From: Oscillospiraceae bacterium
GTDB lineage: Bacteria > Bacillota > Clostridia > Oscillospirales > CAG-272
Direction of reading: 5' to 3'
NCBI GenBank assembly: GCA_015063905.1
Contig: SVTF01000002.1
Location: forward strand, 1-64,000
DNA: 64,000 nt
A program made the translations under genes and the position numbers. Below, in pieces: positions 1 to 7,043 of this stretch; position 1 is the stretch's first letter; the number at the start of each line of letters is the position of its first letter. The notes beneath the pieces were generated by a model that was not told the DNA's origin, did no database searches, and saw only the letters and a list, made by a program, of their open reading frames with translations.

Positions 1-16
1 AAGGACAGTTTTTAAG

Positions 17-56
17 AATATGGTATATCTCGAAAGAGGTATGCCATATTTTTCTT
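17..56 (+). terminator. Rho-independent terminator of an upstream gene
   Basis: A hairpin pairs AATATGG...CTC with GAG...CCATATT around a small purine-rich loop and is followed by a T-rich run (ATTTTTCTTTT). The T tract is on the plus strand only, so it most likely ends a rightward transcript entering from outside the window. Confidence 0.6.
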
Positions 57-116
57 TTGTGTCTACAAATGCAGTGCTTGTCAGCAAAAATGATAAGCCA
101 TAGATGGACATAAACA

Positions 117-160
117 AAAGGCTCCCTTGTGTAAAGGGAGCCAAAGGAAGCTGAGGATTG
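117..160. repeat. Intergenic hairpin repeat (GGCTCCCTT / AAGGGAGCC)
   Basis: A perfect 9-bp stem, GGCTCCCTT with AAGGGAGCC and a 5-nt loop, is followed by AAAGGAAGCTGAGGATTG. From memory this resembles a dispersed intergenic repeat common in gut Clostridia genomes, so I call it a repeat rather than a functional terminator. I see no gene between position 1 and the aldolase stop at 232. Confidence 0.45.
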
Positions 161-231
161 CTTTAATGTAAATTCAATTTTATCAAAGCTGTTCTTCAGA
201 GTACGTGGCGTTCGAACCTGCTTTTTGTTTT

Positions 232-1119
232 TTAGTAGGTAAATCCTGTATCGAGAACTTCCCGAAAAATCTGCTTCTTCATCTCGGGAGAGTAAGCTTT
301 CATAGGGAATGTTGCGTTTCCAACCTCAAAGCCCATATACTCAAGCACCACCTTAGTTGCCTGAATTGCTCCGTACTTTATAAGAACGCTAACCACCTTG
401 TCCGTCTTCTTCTGAACCTCAAGTGCGCTCTTCATGTTGCCTGCTTTATAAAGCTCGTATATCTGCTTATAAAGAGGAAGCATTACGTTGTAGGTAGTAC
501 CGATACCGCCCGCACAGCCTGCCGAAAGTCCGCAAAGAAGCATCTCATCGGGGCCATTTACAACAGTCATTCTGCCCTCGGAAGCAGTAATAAGCTCAAT
601 AAGCTTATAATAGTCCTTCATTGTCCACTTTACAGATGTTACATTGTCAATCTCAAGCAGACGAAGGAAAAGCTCAGTATCAAGAACAGCGTTCGCGGCA
701 GGCGTGTAGTAGAGCATAAGTGGTATCTTAACCTGCGCGGCTATCTCTTTATAATAGTTGTAAATATCGTCCTGATCATATCCGAAATATATCGGGGGGA
801 TAGCGGAGATAATGTCTGCGCCCGCCGCCTCGGCGTATTTTGCAAGATACTTGGTATTCTCAAAATTCATATCCGCCACGTGTACGATCTTGAGCGTATC
901 CTTGCCGATCTCTTGTATAGACTCGTCAATGAGTTTCTTTCTTGTATCTAAAGAAAGAACAAGCCCTTCGCCCGTTGCACCCGCAATGTAAAAGCCGTCG
1001 GCTCCTATGTGCTTTTGGTAGCTGATAAGCTTACGCAGTGCAGAAACGTTTAAGGTTAATCCGTCGGGATTAAGAGGGGTTACAAGTGCGGGCATTACGC
1101 CCTTGATTTCATGTTTCAT
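232..1119 (-). CDS. nanA: DapA/NanA-family aldolase, probable N-acetylneuraminate lyase
   Basis: This is a class I aldolase of the dihydrodipicolinate synthase / N-acetylneuraminate lyase superfamily, about 295 residues, the usual length. The likely reaction is cleavage of sialic acid to N-acetylmannosamine and pyruvate in the cytoplasm. The sequence begins MKHEIKGVMPALVTP, has the GATGEG substrate loop, a YYTPAANAV segment with the expected tyrosine, and SVKWT carrying the probable Schiff-base lysine. The ORF track extends upstream to 1422, but ATG at 1119 has an AAAGGTGG ribosome site 8 nt away and lies 13 bp after the sialidase stop. The sialidase-like gene in the same operon favours sialic-acid lyase over DapA. 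Other members of the superfamily act on other 2-keto acids, so the exact substrate is inferred from context. Confidence 0.8.
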   Translation of the reverse strand: MKHEIKGVMPALVTPLNPDGLTLNVSALRKLISYQKHIGADGFYIAGATGEGLVLSLDTRKKLIDESIQEIGKDTLKIVHVADMNFENTKYLAKYAEAAGADIISAIPPIYFGYDQDDIYNYYKEIAAQVKIPLMLYYTPAANAVLDTELFLRLLEIDNVTSVKWTMKDYYKLIELITASEGRMTVVNGPDEMLLCGLSAGCAGGIGTTYNVMLPLYKQIYELYKAGNMKSALEVQKKTDKVVSVLIKYGAIQATKVVLEYMGFEVGNATFPMKAYSPEMKKQIFREVLDTGFTY

Positions 1120-1132
1120 AAAACAACCACCT

Positions 1133-2194
1133 TTATTCTTCAAAATTCCAGATAACCTGCTTAATAACAGCCTCGCCGCTGTTACCTTTTGAATAGAAAA
1201 CCGTAAGAATATCACCGTTTTTAAGCTCAACGGAAGCGGGATAACCAAGGTCGGAAGACACCTCATCACCAAGAATGATACTGTCGATGTCCCAGGTTTC
1301 TCCGCCGTCCTTACTGAACATCGCCTTAATGCCATACGGAACATCGCGGTGCCCGTAAACCGAAACGAGAGTGCCGTTTGAATGAAGCATAAGATGCGCG
1401 GGTGAGCCACCTCTGTCGGCAAGAAGCTTTACAGGAGTCGTGAAGGTATAACCGTTATCGTCGGAAACACTTTGATATATGGTAAATATCTTTCCGGCAT
1501 TATCCTGAACTCTTATATGAACAACAATTCTGCCGCTTGGAAGCTGGATCGCGTGAGGCTCGCAGGAAAGCAAGTCCGGCGCAACGTCTTCAATACGGGA
1601 GCGGAACTCGGTTTTTCCGTCGTGAGATACCGTATGGCACTCAATGTGGCTGACGGAATTTACATCGTTAAACAGTCTGCCGACGTATAGAATCGTACCG
1701 TCATTAAGCTCGCAGGGACCGTGGGGAGAGCTTATCGGGACAATGATAGGATCTCCAAAGGTCTTGCCGCCGTCATTACTGATAGCGATAGATGAGCCAA
1801 GATACTTTTCCCAACCGCCCTTCTTCTCTACCTCGTCAAGATAGGCATTGGCATAGATTAGCTTCGTCTGGCAATACTCACGCTGGAACGAGGGGGCGTT
1901 ATTAAACGTCGTTATCATTACACCCTTGTCACCGAAGGTCATAATACCTCCGTCGCGGTCATCAAGGGGTGTGTCAACAACTACCTCCGGCGCTGTCCAG
2001 CTCTTTCCCTCATCGTAGCTACGGCTGACTATAACCTTACCAAAAGGGCAGACGTGAGCAATTCTAAAGCCACTTGCGACGGTCATAAGAGAGCCATCCT
2101 GAAGCCTTGCGATACTCGGCCAACCGAAATAGTTATGCATACTGTTTTTGTTTGAACAGATAATCTCGGGACCCTTAACTATATTTATCTTCAT
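1133..2194 (-). CDS. BNR/Asp-box sialidase-like protein, apparently cytoplasmic
   Basis: A 353-residue six-bladed-propeller type protein of the sialidase (neuraminidase) superfamily. At least four Asp-box motifs are visible: SYDEGKSW, SNDGGKTF, SDDNGYTF and SKDGGETW, spread from about residue 60 to 305. No signal peptide, lipobox or membrane segment is present, so it is probably intracellular and would act on imported sialosides, or it may have another glycosidase or isomerase-like role. An obvious N-terminal RIP motif is not seen. It is first in a two-gene operon with the NanA-type aldolase and divergent from the AraC regulator, which fits a sialic-acid scavenging unit. ATG at 2194 has a GAAAGGAAG ribosome site. 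Enzyme activity is inferred from family and neighbour only. Confidence 0.75.
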   Translation of the reverse strand: MKINIVKGPEIICSNKNSMHNYFGWPSIARLQDGSLMTVASGFRIAHVCPFGKVIVSRSYDEGKSWTAPEVVVDTPLDDRDGGIMTFGDKGVMITTFNNAPSFQREYCQTKLIYANAYLDEVEKKGGWEKYLGSSIAISNDGGKTFGDPIIVPISSPHGPCELNDGTILYVGRLFNDVNSVSHIECHTVSHDGKTEFRSRIEDVAPDLLSCEPHAIQLPSGRIVVHIRVQDNAGKIFTIYQSVSDDNGYTFTTPVKLLADRGGSPAHLMLHSNGTLVSVYGHRDVPYGIKAMFSKDGGETWDIDSIILGDEVSSDLGYPASVELKNGDILTVFYSKGNSGEAVIKQVIWNFEE

Positions 2195-2337
2195 TACGTT
2201 TCTTCCTTTCTGAATTTAAAGTATAATATAAAAAGCTGATGCTTTTTACACCTATATTTTAATTTGCAGAAGCAAAAAAGTCAATCGAAGTATGCGACAG
2301 ATTTTTTAAAACAATGTCGCTTTTTTTAATAAAAATG

Positions 2338-2366
2338 TTGAATTTTTGATATACTTATGGTATAAT
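2338..2366 (+). promoter_or_regulatory. Sigma-A promoter of the AraC-type regulator gene
   Basis: TTGAAT, a 17-bp spacer and TATAAT, with an extended -10 TGG just before the -10 hexamer. It lies 24 bp upstream of the chosen ATG, so the leader is short. Confidence 0.75.
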
Positions 2367-2389
2367 AAGACAAAAGGACGGTGAAAAGG

Positions 2390-3271
2390 ATGGGCGCGGT
2401 AATCCAAAAAAGTGAAATTTCGATTGGCAACGCAAGAATTGAGATCGTTATGCAGGGCGGTTTTTCAGAGCATGGCTCACACCGCACGGTCGATATGCAT
2501 CGCCATCCTAATTTCGAAATACATTACATTGAAGAAGGAAGTTTTTGCTTTAAGCAGGAAAGCGGCTCTGTCACCGTGGAAAAGGACACCCTCGTACTCA
2601 TCCCACCGAGACATTATCATGCGTTTATTGGTGAGAGCGAAAACCTTAAGCGCATAAGCTTTGAATTGAAACTCAGTATACTGAAAAACGGTTCCGACGT
2701 GTTTAACAGCTACGATAAGCTCTTCTCAACGATCGCCTCACCTATGTTTATACACCGATTTATCCCCGAGTTTATACAACTTGGCGACTGTATGGGGGTT
2801 ATTCGCGGAGAGGAAGAAATATGCAAATTAAATGCTCGTTTCACTTTAGCATTTCTCAAAACTTGCGATATTTTGCGTCAAACCATTTCAGCGAATGCGG
2901 AACCGTCACACGACCGCACCGTACAGATCTCGCCAAGCGACGAGGATCTTACACTGATAAGGATCCTGGATTACATACGAAGCACTTGTCGACGCCCCCT
3001 TACTCTTTCAGAAGTAGCACGTCACGTTTCATTGTCTGAGAGGCAAGTGCAGAGGATACTTTCCGCCAGAATGGGCGAGAGCTTCCACGCGATACTCTCT
3101 GACAACCGCATCAATCTTGCAAAATCTATGATAACAAGTCAAGCATATTCCAACCGATCACTTGAGGAAATAGCTTATGAGTGCGGCTATTCAAATTATG
3201 TCAGCTTCTGGTCACAGTTTAAAAAATCTGTTGGCAAAACACCCGAGCAGTATAAAAAATCTCAAGCATAG
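2390..3271 (+). CDS. AraC-family transcriptional regulator with cupin sensor domain
   Basis: About 293 residues. The N-terminal third is a cupin-like ligand-sensing domain (HRHPNFEIHYIEEGS and a PPRHYHAF segment). The C-terminal 100 residues hold two helix-turn-helix units typical of AraC/XylS proteins, ending in YECGYSNYVSFWSQFKKSVGKTPEQYK. The track uses GTG at 2381, but ATG at 2390 fits better, because an AAGGA site sits 11 nt upstream of it and only about 2 nt from the GTG. It is divergent from the sialidase/aldolase pair, so it probably activates that operon in response to a sugar ligand; this is inference from arrangement. Confidence 0.85.
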   Translation: MGAVIQKSEISIGNARIEIVMQGGFSEHGSHRTVDMHRHPNFEIHYIEEGSFCFKQESGSVTVEKDTLVLIPPRHYHAFIGESENLKRISFELKLSILKNGSDVFNSYDKLFSTIASPMFIHRFIPEFIQLGDCMGVIRGEEEICKLNARFTLAFLKTCDILRQTISANAEPSHDRTVQISPSDEDLTLIRILDYIRSTCRRPLTLSEVARHVSLSERQVQRILSARMGESFHAILSDNRINLAKSMITSQAYSNRSLEEIAYECGYSNYVSFWSQFKKSVGKTPEQYKKSQA

Positions 3272-3305
3272 TCGTTGTGTTCGTTCCTAAGGACACTACA
3301 CAATG

Positions 3306-3374
3306 AATTGCCCTTACAGATGTGAATTGGTTCACGTCACAAATTGCCTGTGGTATGTGAAAAATCGGGCAATT
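3306..3374. repeat. Imperfect inverted-repeat element, possible mobile-element remnant
   Basis: AATTGCCC at 3306 is mirrored by GGGCAATT at 3367, with a smaller GTGAA...TTCAC hairpin inside. It sits in the 314-bp gap between two convergent transcripts. The pattern looks like the end of a degraded repeat or mobile element; no transposase is present. Confidence 0.35.
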
Positions 3375-3391
3375 TATAAAAACGGTAGGTT

Positions 3392-3574
3392 TCAAATCAT
3401 GAAGCCATAAGGCTTCAATTCATGATGGCTTGCTGTCAATTCATCAATACTCATTTGCAAAGAAAAAAAGACGAGGAGCTTTGATAGTTCTTCGTCTTTT
3501 TTCTGTCGGTTGGTACTATTTCCTGTTGAAATAAAAAATTGTCCTTTAGAGTACTGTCCATATCGTCTTGTCAT
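3392..3574 (-). other. Short ORF of doubtful coding status in a repeat-like gap
   Basis: A 60-codon ORF beginning MTRRYGQYSKGQ. It overlaps the bidirectional terminator at 3462-3502 and a hairpin at about 3398-3426 (ATCATGAAGCC / GGCTTCAATTCATGAT). I see no convincing ribosome site. It is more likely part of a repetitive element than a gene, and is listed because this gap holds nothing else. Confidence 0.2.
3462..3502. terminator. Bidirectional terminator between the AraC gene and the BMC operon
   Basis: The stem GACGAGGA / TCTTCGTC has TTTTTT on the right and AAAAAAA on the left. It can stop both the rightward AraC transcript and the leftward microcompartment operon, whose last gene ends at 3586. 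Confidence 0.7.
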
Positions 3575-3585
3575 TTTTTGTTGAA

Positions 3586-3948
3586 TTAAAGAAGATGTAT
3601 GGGGAGCTTTCCGCCGAGCTGTATCTTCTGGAAATTGTCCTTTTGGCTGTGTCCCGTGACCTTTTCAACGGTTTCGGGAGCGACGTTTGTTACTACCGAG
3701 GTTTTAACATTGGGTTTAGCAGACGTCGCGGTTTTTGCGGTTTTGGGCGCTGTGGGCTTTTTAGCCGTTGTAGCTTTAGCCGTTGTCGCCTTTTTAGTCG
3801 TTGCCTTTGCGGTTGTTGCGGCTTTTTTAGCAGGCTCCTTTTTTGCGGGAGCTACGCCTGTTGTGGCAACAAGCTCGGGTGCCTCGTTTTTCTTTTCCGG
3901 TTCTATTTTAGCTACTCTCTTTTGAATACTGGATTTACCTATCGGCAT
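3586..3948 (-). CDS. Lys/Ala/Thr-rich disordered protein coupled to ParA (candidate McdB-like adaptor)
   Basis: A 120-residue protein I do not recognise as a named family. Residues 1-15 are basic (MPIGKSSIQKRVAK). The middle, about residues 30-85, is low-complexity Lys/Ala/Thr repeats (KKATTAKATTAKKPT) and surely disordered. The C-terminal 35 residues look ordered and end QLGGKLPIHLL. ATG at 3948 overlaps the ParA stop by 14 bp, which implies translational coupling and a joint function. A basic N-terminal peptide is what ParA partners (ParB, McdB) use to stimulate the ATPase, and disorder is typical of McdB proteins. Its place as last gene of the BMC operon suggests it links microcompartments to ParA. 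This role is inference; an alternative is a DNA-binding histone-H1-like protein. Confidence 0.7.
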   Translation of the reverse strand: MPIGKSSIQKRVAKIEPEKKNEAPELVATTGVAPAKKEPAKKAATTAKATTKKATTAKATTAKKPTAPKTAKTATSAKPNVKTSVVTNVAPETVEKVTGHSQKDNFQKIQLGGKLPIHLL

Positions 3949-4726
3949 ACTTAACTACCTCCTGCGCCATCGCCATATATTCCTGAGCCGCGCGGCTCGA
4001 TTTTTTATATACCATTACGGGTTTTGAGTTGTCCTGCGACCATTCTATCGTGCTATCCACACGAATGATAGATTCAAAGAGTCGCACGTTGTCAAGCTCG
4101 GAGAGCGTTTCAACGGTTTGCTTGAAATAGTTTTTGCGTTCGCTTGCCTTAGTAATGGCAATTCCAAGTATCTCAAGCTCGGGAGATATACGCTTGACCT
4201 GCTCATAAAACTCAAACATATTAGCAAGGCCAAACAGACCCCAAGGCGAAGCTTCAACAGGGATAACCAAAAAGTCAGACGCACACATAATGTTCATTAC
4301 CCAGCAACCAAGTGTAGGGGGAGCGTCTATGAGTATGTAGTCGTATTTTCCGCTTTCCTTGATCTTTTTCAAGCCCTCGCGCAAAATAAACTCTCTCTGC
4401 CATTTGGTGAAAAGCTCAAATTCTATGGAGCTCATCAGCGTGGATGAGGGGATAAGGTCAAGATTCTCATATTCGGTGGGAAGCGTGTAGCTTGAAAGAT
4501 CCTTTTGGTTGATTATACCTTTGTATATGTTTTTCTGTCCCTTAGCCATTTCAAGCGATTTTTCATCATCGAAAAAATAGAGAGTGAGGTTCATCTGCAT
4601 ATCGGCATCAATAAGCAGTACGCGCTTGCCTAGCGTGGATAGCGAATATCCTATGTTTGCACACGTTGTGGATTTGCCGCTTCCGCCCTTGTTGTTGGCA
4701 AAGCATATGGTTTTTGTTGTTGCCAT
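3935..4726 (-). CDS. ParA/Soj-family ATPase of the BMC operon (candidate McdA-like positioning ATPase)
   Basis: About 263 residues, the size of small ParA proteins without an N-terminal HTH. The deviant Walker A motif NNKGGSGKST at about residues 11-20, with the signature lysine, is followed by a LLIDAD switch and a YILIDAPPTLG Walker B-like segment near residue 120. Such ATPases dimerise on nucleoid DNA and distribute cargo by gradient sensing. The track start (TTG, 4741) is rejected: ATG at 4726 has GGAGGA 7 nt upstream. The gene lies 15 bp after the EutP-like gene and overlaps the next gene. No ParB gene or parS-like repeats are visible, so plasmid or chromosome partition is less likely than positioning of the microcompartment encoded by the same operon. 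The family call is firm; the cargo is inferred. Confidence 0.88.
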   Translation of the reverse strand: MATTKTICFANNKGGSGKSTTCANIGYSLSTLGKRVLLIDADMQMNLTLYFFDDEKSLEMAKGQKNIYKGIINQKDLSSYTLPTEYENLDLIPSSTLMSSIEFELFTKWQREFILREGLKKIKESGKYDYILIDAPPTLGCWVMNIMCASDFLVIPVEASPWGLFGLANMFEFYEQVKRISPELEILGIAITKASERKNYFKQTVETLSELDNVRLFESIIRVDSTIEWSQDNSKPVMVYKKSSRAAQEYMAMAQEVVKYADR

Positions 4727-4741
4727 TTTGGTTTCCTCCAA

Positions 4742-5179
4742 TTATTGATCTTGATTGAGGTAATCTATTATGGTATCGAGCCCCTCACGGGTGTATGAGC
4801 TGACGTAAAACAGCTTATCCTTCTTGACTCCGCAGTTTGTGAGCCAACGCTCCGCTAAAGCAATATTGGCGTCGGGCTTGTCTATGCCCGAGATTATGCC
4901 GATAACGTCACGATTGACGTGGTGCGTGCAGTTGGGCGGAAATACGCAAAAGGGCTCGTTGGCGCTGACCACAAGACCGATTACGTCTGCCTCGTATGAG
5001 TAAACGGCAAGCGCCGCCGCCAAGGTGTGAACCTCTGTGTATTCGCCGGGCGTGTCGATTATCGTGTCGGTGTAGTTTATATATTGGGTCTTGCAGTAAT
5101 GCAACTGCTCGCCCTTAAGAGCTTGAGTTAACGTGGTCTTGCCCGCCGCAACTCTGCCCATTAAGATTAGCTTTTTCAT
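4742..5179 (-). CDS. eutP: EutP/PduV-like small GTPase
   Basis: About 145 residues. A P-loop GRVAAGKT lies near residue 7, followed by the switch and G3 region DTIIDTPGEY near residue 43, and a SGIDKPDA segment near residue 95 that may stand for the G4 base-recognition motif. EutP and PduV are found in many BMC operons; PduV binds the shell and has been linked to microcompartment movement, while EutP has been reported to have acetate-kinase-like activity. The ATG at 5179 (MKKLILMGR) was chosen because GTAGGA precedes it by 6 nt; the track start at 5227 reads through spacer DNA. It sits directly before the ParA gene, which is of interest if both serve localisation. Confidence 0.85.
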   Translation of the reverse strand: MKKLILMGRVAAGKTTLTQALKGEQLHYCKTQYINYTDTIIDTPGEYTEVHTLAAALAVYSYEADVIGLVVSANEPFCVFPPNCTHHVNRDVIGIISGIDKPDANIALAERWLTNCGVKKDKLFYVSSYTREGLDTIIDYLNQDQ

Positions 5180-5324
5180 GGTTTTCCTACCTTTTTCGAG
5201 AAAAAGCAGGCTCCAAAAAGCTTTCAAGCAGGGAATCTGCCTTTTTCCTTAAATTTAGGATAAAATATTGTTTTCGGTTGAACTAAAAATGAATTCGGAA
5301 TCCTGTTTATTTTCCTACTTTTCG

Positions 5325-5450
5325 GGTTGGGCTCGAAAATCTACCAATATACTTGGTTTAGAAAAATATACTTTGCTTCAAACAAGAACCAAATGCTTGG
5401 AAGTTCTTTTGTTTACTTTTCTTTCAAGAAAAGTAACGCACACCTCCTCG
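5325..5450. repeat. Dispersed copy of the 93-bp intergenic repeat ending in a hairpin
   Basis: This gap sequence matches the tandem repeat at 6738-7023: it shares CGAAAATCTACCAATA, AAATATACTTTG, AACAAGAACCAAATGCTTGG and the closing inverted repeat ACTTTTCTTTCAAGAAAAGT, followed by a CTCCTCGCCTCC tail. It lies just downstream of the EutS-like gene on the transcript, where it could act as an attenuating or stabilising hairpin. No gene is seen between 5180 and 5455. Confidence 0.65.
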
Positions 5451-5455
5451 CCTCC

Positions 5456-5827
5456 TTACGTTCTTGTCATCTCGCAAACGGTGAATTTGAGAACGTTGCG
5501 GAAATATTCGGTAATAGCGGTAAAGGAAGCCTCGACATCGGCAACCTTGCCCGTGATAATAAGTGTACCCGAGAAGCGATCGACGAATCCGAGATCCGCG
5601 CCCGAGGATTTGAGCGCGATGTCCGCGGTAATAACGGCGGTTTCTGCGGGGCTTACGGTGAGGACGCCAATAGCGGCGCGCTCGTAGTCAAGCTTGGGAT
5701 CAAGACCAAGCTTCTGATAGAGAGTAGGATCGGGATTGGCTATGATGTGCGCCAAGGTTATCTGGCGGCCGGGAACCAACTCCTGCACTATTCTCATTTT
5801 ATCTTGAAATTCAAATGAATTAGACAT
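5456..5827 (-). CDS. eutS: EutS/PduU-type circularly permuted BMC-H shell protein
   Basis: A 123-residue hexameric shell protein. The N-terminal segment RIVQELVPGRQITLAHIIA and the GFVDRFSGTLIITG segment match the EutS/PduU subfamily, in which the BMC fold is circularly permuted and the N-terminus forms a small beta-barrel over the pore. The C-terminus FTVCEMTRT resembles the EutS ending CDMTKS. Between LYQKLGL and AAIGVLT there are a few more residues than in E. coli EutS. ATG at 5827 has a GGAG site 8 nt upstream. It follows the activase gene in the BMC operon and would form one of the facet tiles. Confidence 0.92.
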   Translation of the reverse strand: MSNSFEFQDKMRIVQELVPGRQITLAHIIANPDPTLYQKLGLDPKLDYERAAIGVLTVSPAETAVITADIALKSSGADLGFVDRFSGTLIITGKVADVEASFTAITEYFRNVLKFTVCEMTRT

Positions 5828-5881
5828 ATTTTTTCTCCATTTGCGGATTATTTGCCATTTTAGCTTTTGAAAGGATAAGAA

Positions 5882-6676
5882 TTATCCTCCGATCTGCACC
5901 TCGAGCTTTGTTGAAACGCTTTGCGCCGCGGCTAAGAGCTCGCGCATAAGCTCATCGGTGGGCGGCGCGATGCCGTCCAACTCGTAGCGGCGACCAAGAC
6001 CTGTGTACTTGTCCTGTCCCAAGCGGTGATAGGGAAGAAGGTGAAGCTCGGTGACGTTCTTGAGAGAATTGGCAAATCTTGCAATTTCGCGTATCTCTTC
6101 CGCCGTTGCATTGAATGTGGGAACAACGGGCACGCGAATGATCAGATGCCTTGCGTTCTCGGCTATATAGCGCGCGTTTGTCAGTATCTTGTCGTTGGGT
6201 TTCCCGGTAAATTGCTCGTGCTTTGCGCTGTCCATGTGCTTTATGTCCATAAGGAAATGGTCAACGTGGGGCAAAAGGCGCTCAACCACCTGCCTTTCGG
6301 CAAAAGCAGTGGTCTCTATCGCGGTATTGAAACCGTAATCGTGGCAGGCACGAAGCAATGCCTCCGAAAAGTCGGGCTGAGCCATACATTCGCCGCCCGA
6401 GAGCGTGATGCCGCCGTTCGAACGCTCGTAATAAACGCGATCCTTTGCTATCTCGTCCATGAGCTCGGAAACGGTAACGTCGCGCCCGACGGTCTCTGAT
6501 TTTCCGCCTCGAAGCATGTTTTGTATCTCATATTTTTGCGATTCGGGATTGCAGCACCACTTGCAGCGCAGATAACAGCCCTTTAAGAATACTATCGTTC
6601 GGATTCCGGGACCGTCGTGTATCGAATATCGCTGGATATCGAATATGCGGCCAGCTCGGTCGTATATGTTATTCAC
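5882..6676 (-). CDS. Glycyl-radical enzyme activase, short PflA-like form
   Basis: A radical-SAM protein of 264 residues with CYLRCKWC (CX3CX2C, C34/C38/C41) binding the catalytic 4Fe-4S cluster and TLSGGE as the SAM-binding GGE motif. It installs the glycyl radical on the neighbouring dehydratase. Most activases of diol dehydratases and CutC carry an extra ferredoxin-like insert of about 50 residues with two Cys clusters after CNPE; here CNPESQ is followed directly by a short Cys-free stretch, so auxiliary clusters are absent. The start is GTG at 6676 with an ideal AAGGAG six nt upstream; there is no ATG nearby. It is encoded 367 bp after the dehydratase gene, separated by a tandem repeat. 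Confidence 0.92.
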   Translation of the reverse strand: MNNIYDRAGRIFDIQRYSIHDGPGIRTIVFLKGCYLRCKWCCNPESQKYEIQNMLRGGKSETVGRDVTVSELMDEIAKDRVYYERSNGGITLSGGECMAQPDFSEALLRACHDYGFNTAIETTAFAERQVVERLLPHVDHFLMDIKHMDSAKHEQFTGKPNDKILTNARYIAENARHLIIRVPVVPTFNATAEEIREIARFANSLKNVTELHLLPYHRLGQDKYTGLGRRYELDGIAPPTDELMRELLAAAQSVSTKLEVQIGG

Positions 6677-6737
6677 AACGGTCTCCTTCCTATTAACTAA
6701 ACTATTTTTTCAGTGATTTAAACTTGGTGGGGTTCGA

Positions 6738-7023
6738 AAATCTACCAATACGTTGGATATAGGAAATATACTTTACTTCAAACAAGAACCAAATGCTTGG
6801 AAGTTTCTTTGCCTACTTTCTTTCCAAAACAACTTACCAATAAACTTGGTTTAGGAAAATATACTTTGTTTCAGACAAGAACTAACTTTTTGGAAGTTTC
6901 TTTGCCTACTTTCTTTCCAAAACAACTTACCAATAAACTTGGTTTAGGAAAATATACTTTGTTTCAGACAAGAACTAGCTTCTTGGAAGTTTCTTTGCCT
7001 ACTTTCTTTTCAAAGAAAGTAGG
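6738..7023. repeat. Three tandem copies of a 93-bp repeat, closed by an inverted repeat
   Basis: Units start near 6738, 6831 and 6924 (exact 93-bp period). Copies two and three are almost identical (AACTTACCAATAAACTTGG...), while copy one is more diverged. The array ends with the palindrome CCTACTTTCTTTTCAAAGAAAGTAGG at about 6998-7023. Because 93 is divisible by 3, a repeated ORF (6797-7072) appears in the track; it has no ribosome site and is not a gene. The array fills the 367-bp gap between the dehydratase and activase genes within one operon. A related copy lies at 5325-5450. Confidence 0.85.
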
Positions 7024-7043
7024 TCGCATCCTCCGCGCCTCCC

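Noticed and set aside
2196-2300. Promoter of the sialidase operon
   Set aside because: AT-rich hexamers such as TATTAT occur on the minus strand, but no -35 with proper spacing could be chosen with confidence.
3586-4726. Plasmid or chromosome partition locus
   Set aside because: No ParB-domain protein, no parS-like palindromes and no replication genes; the pair is embedded at the end of a BMC operon.
6738-7023. CRISPR array
   Set aside because: The repeats are contiguous 93-bp units with no spacers between and no cas genes nearby.
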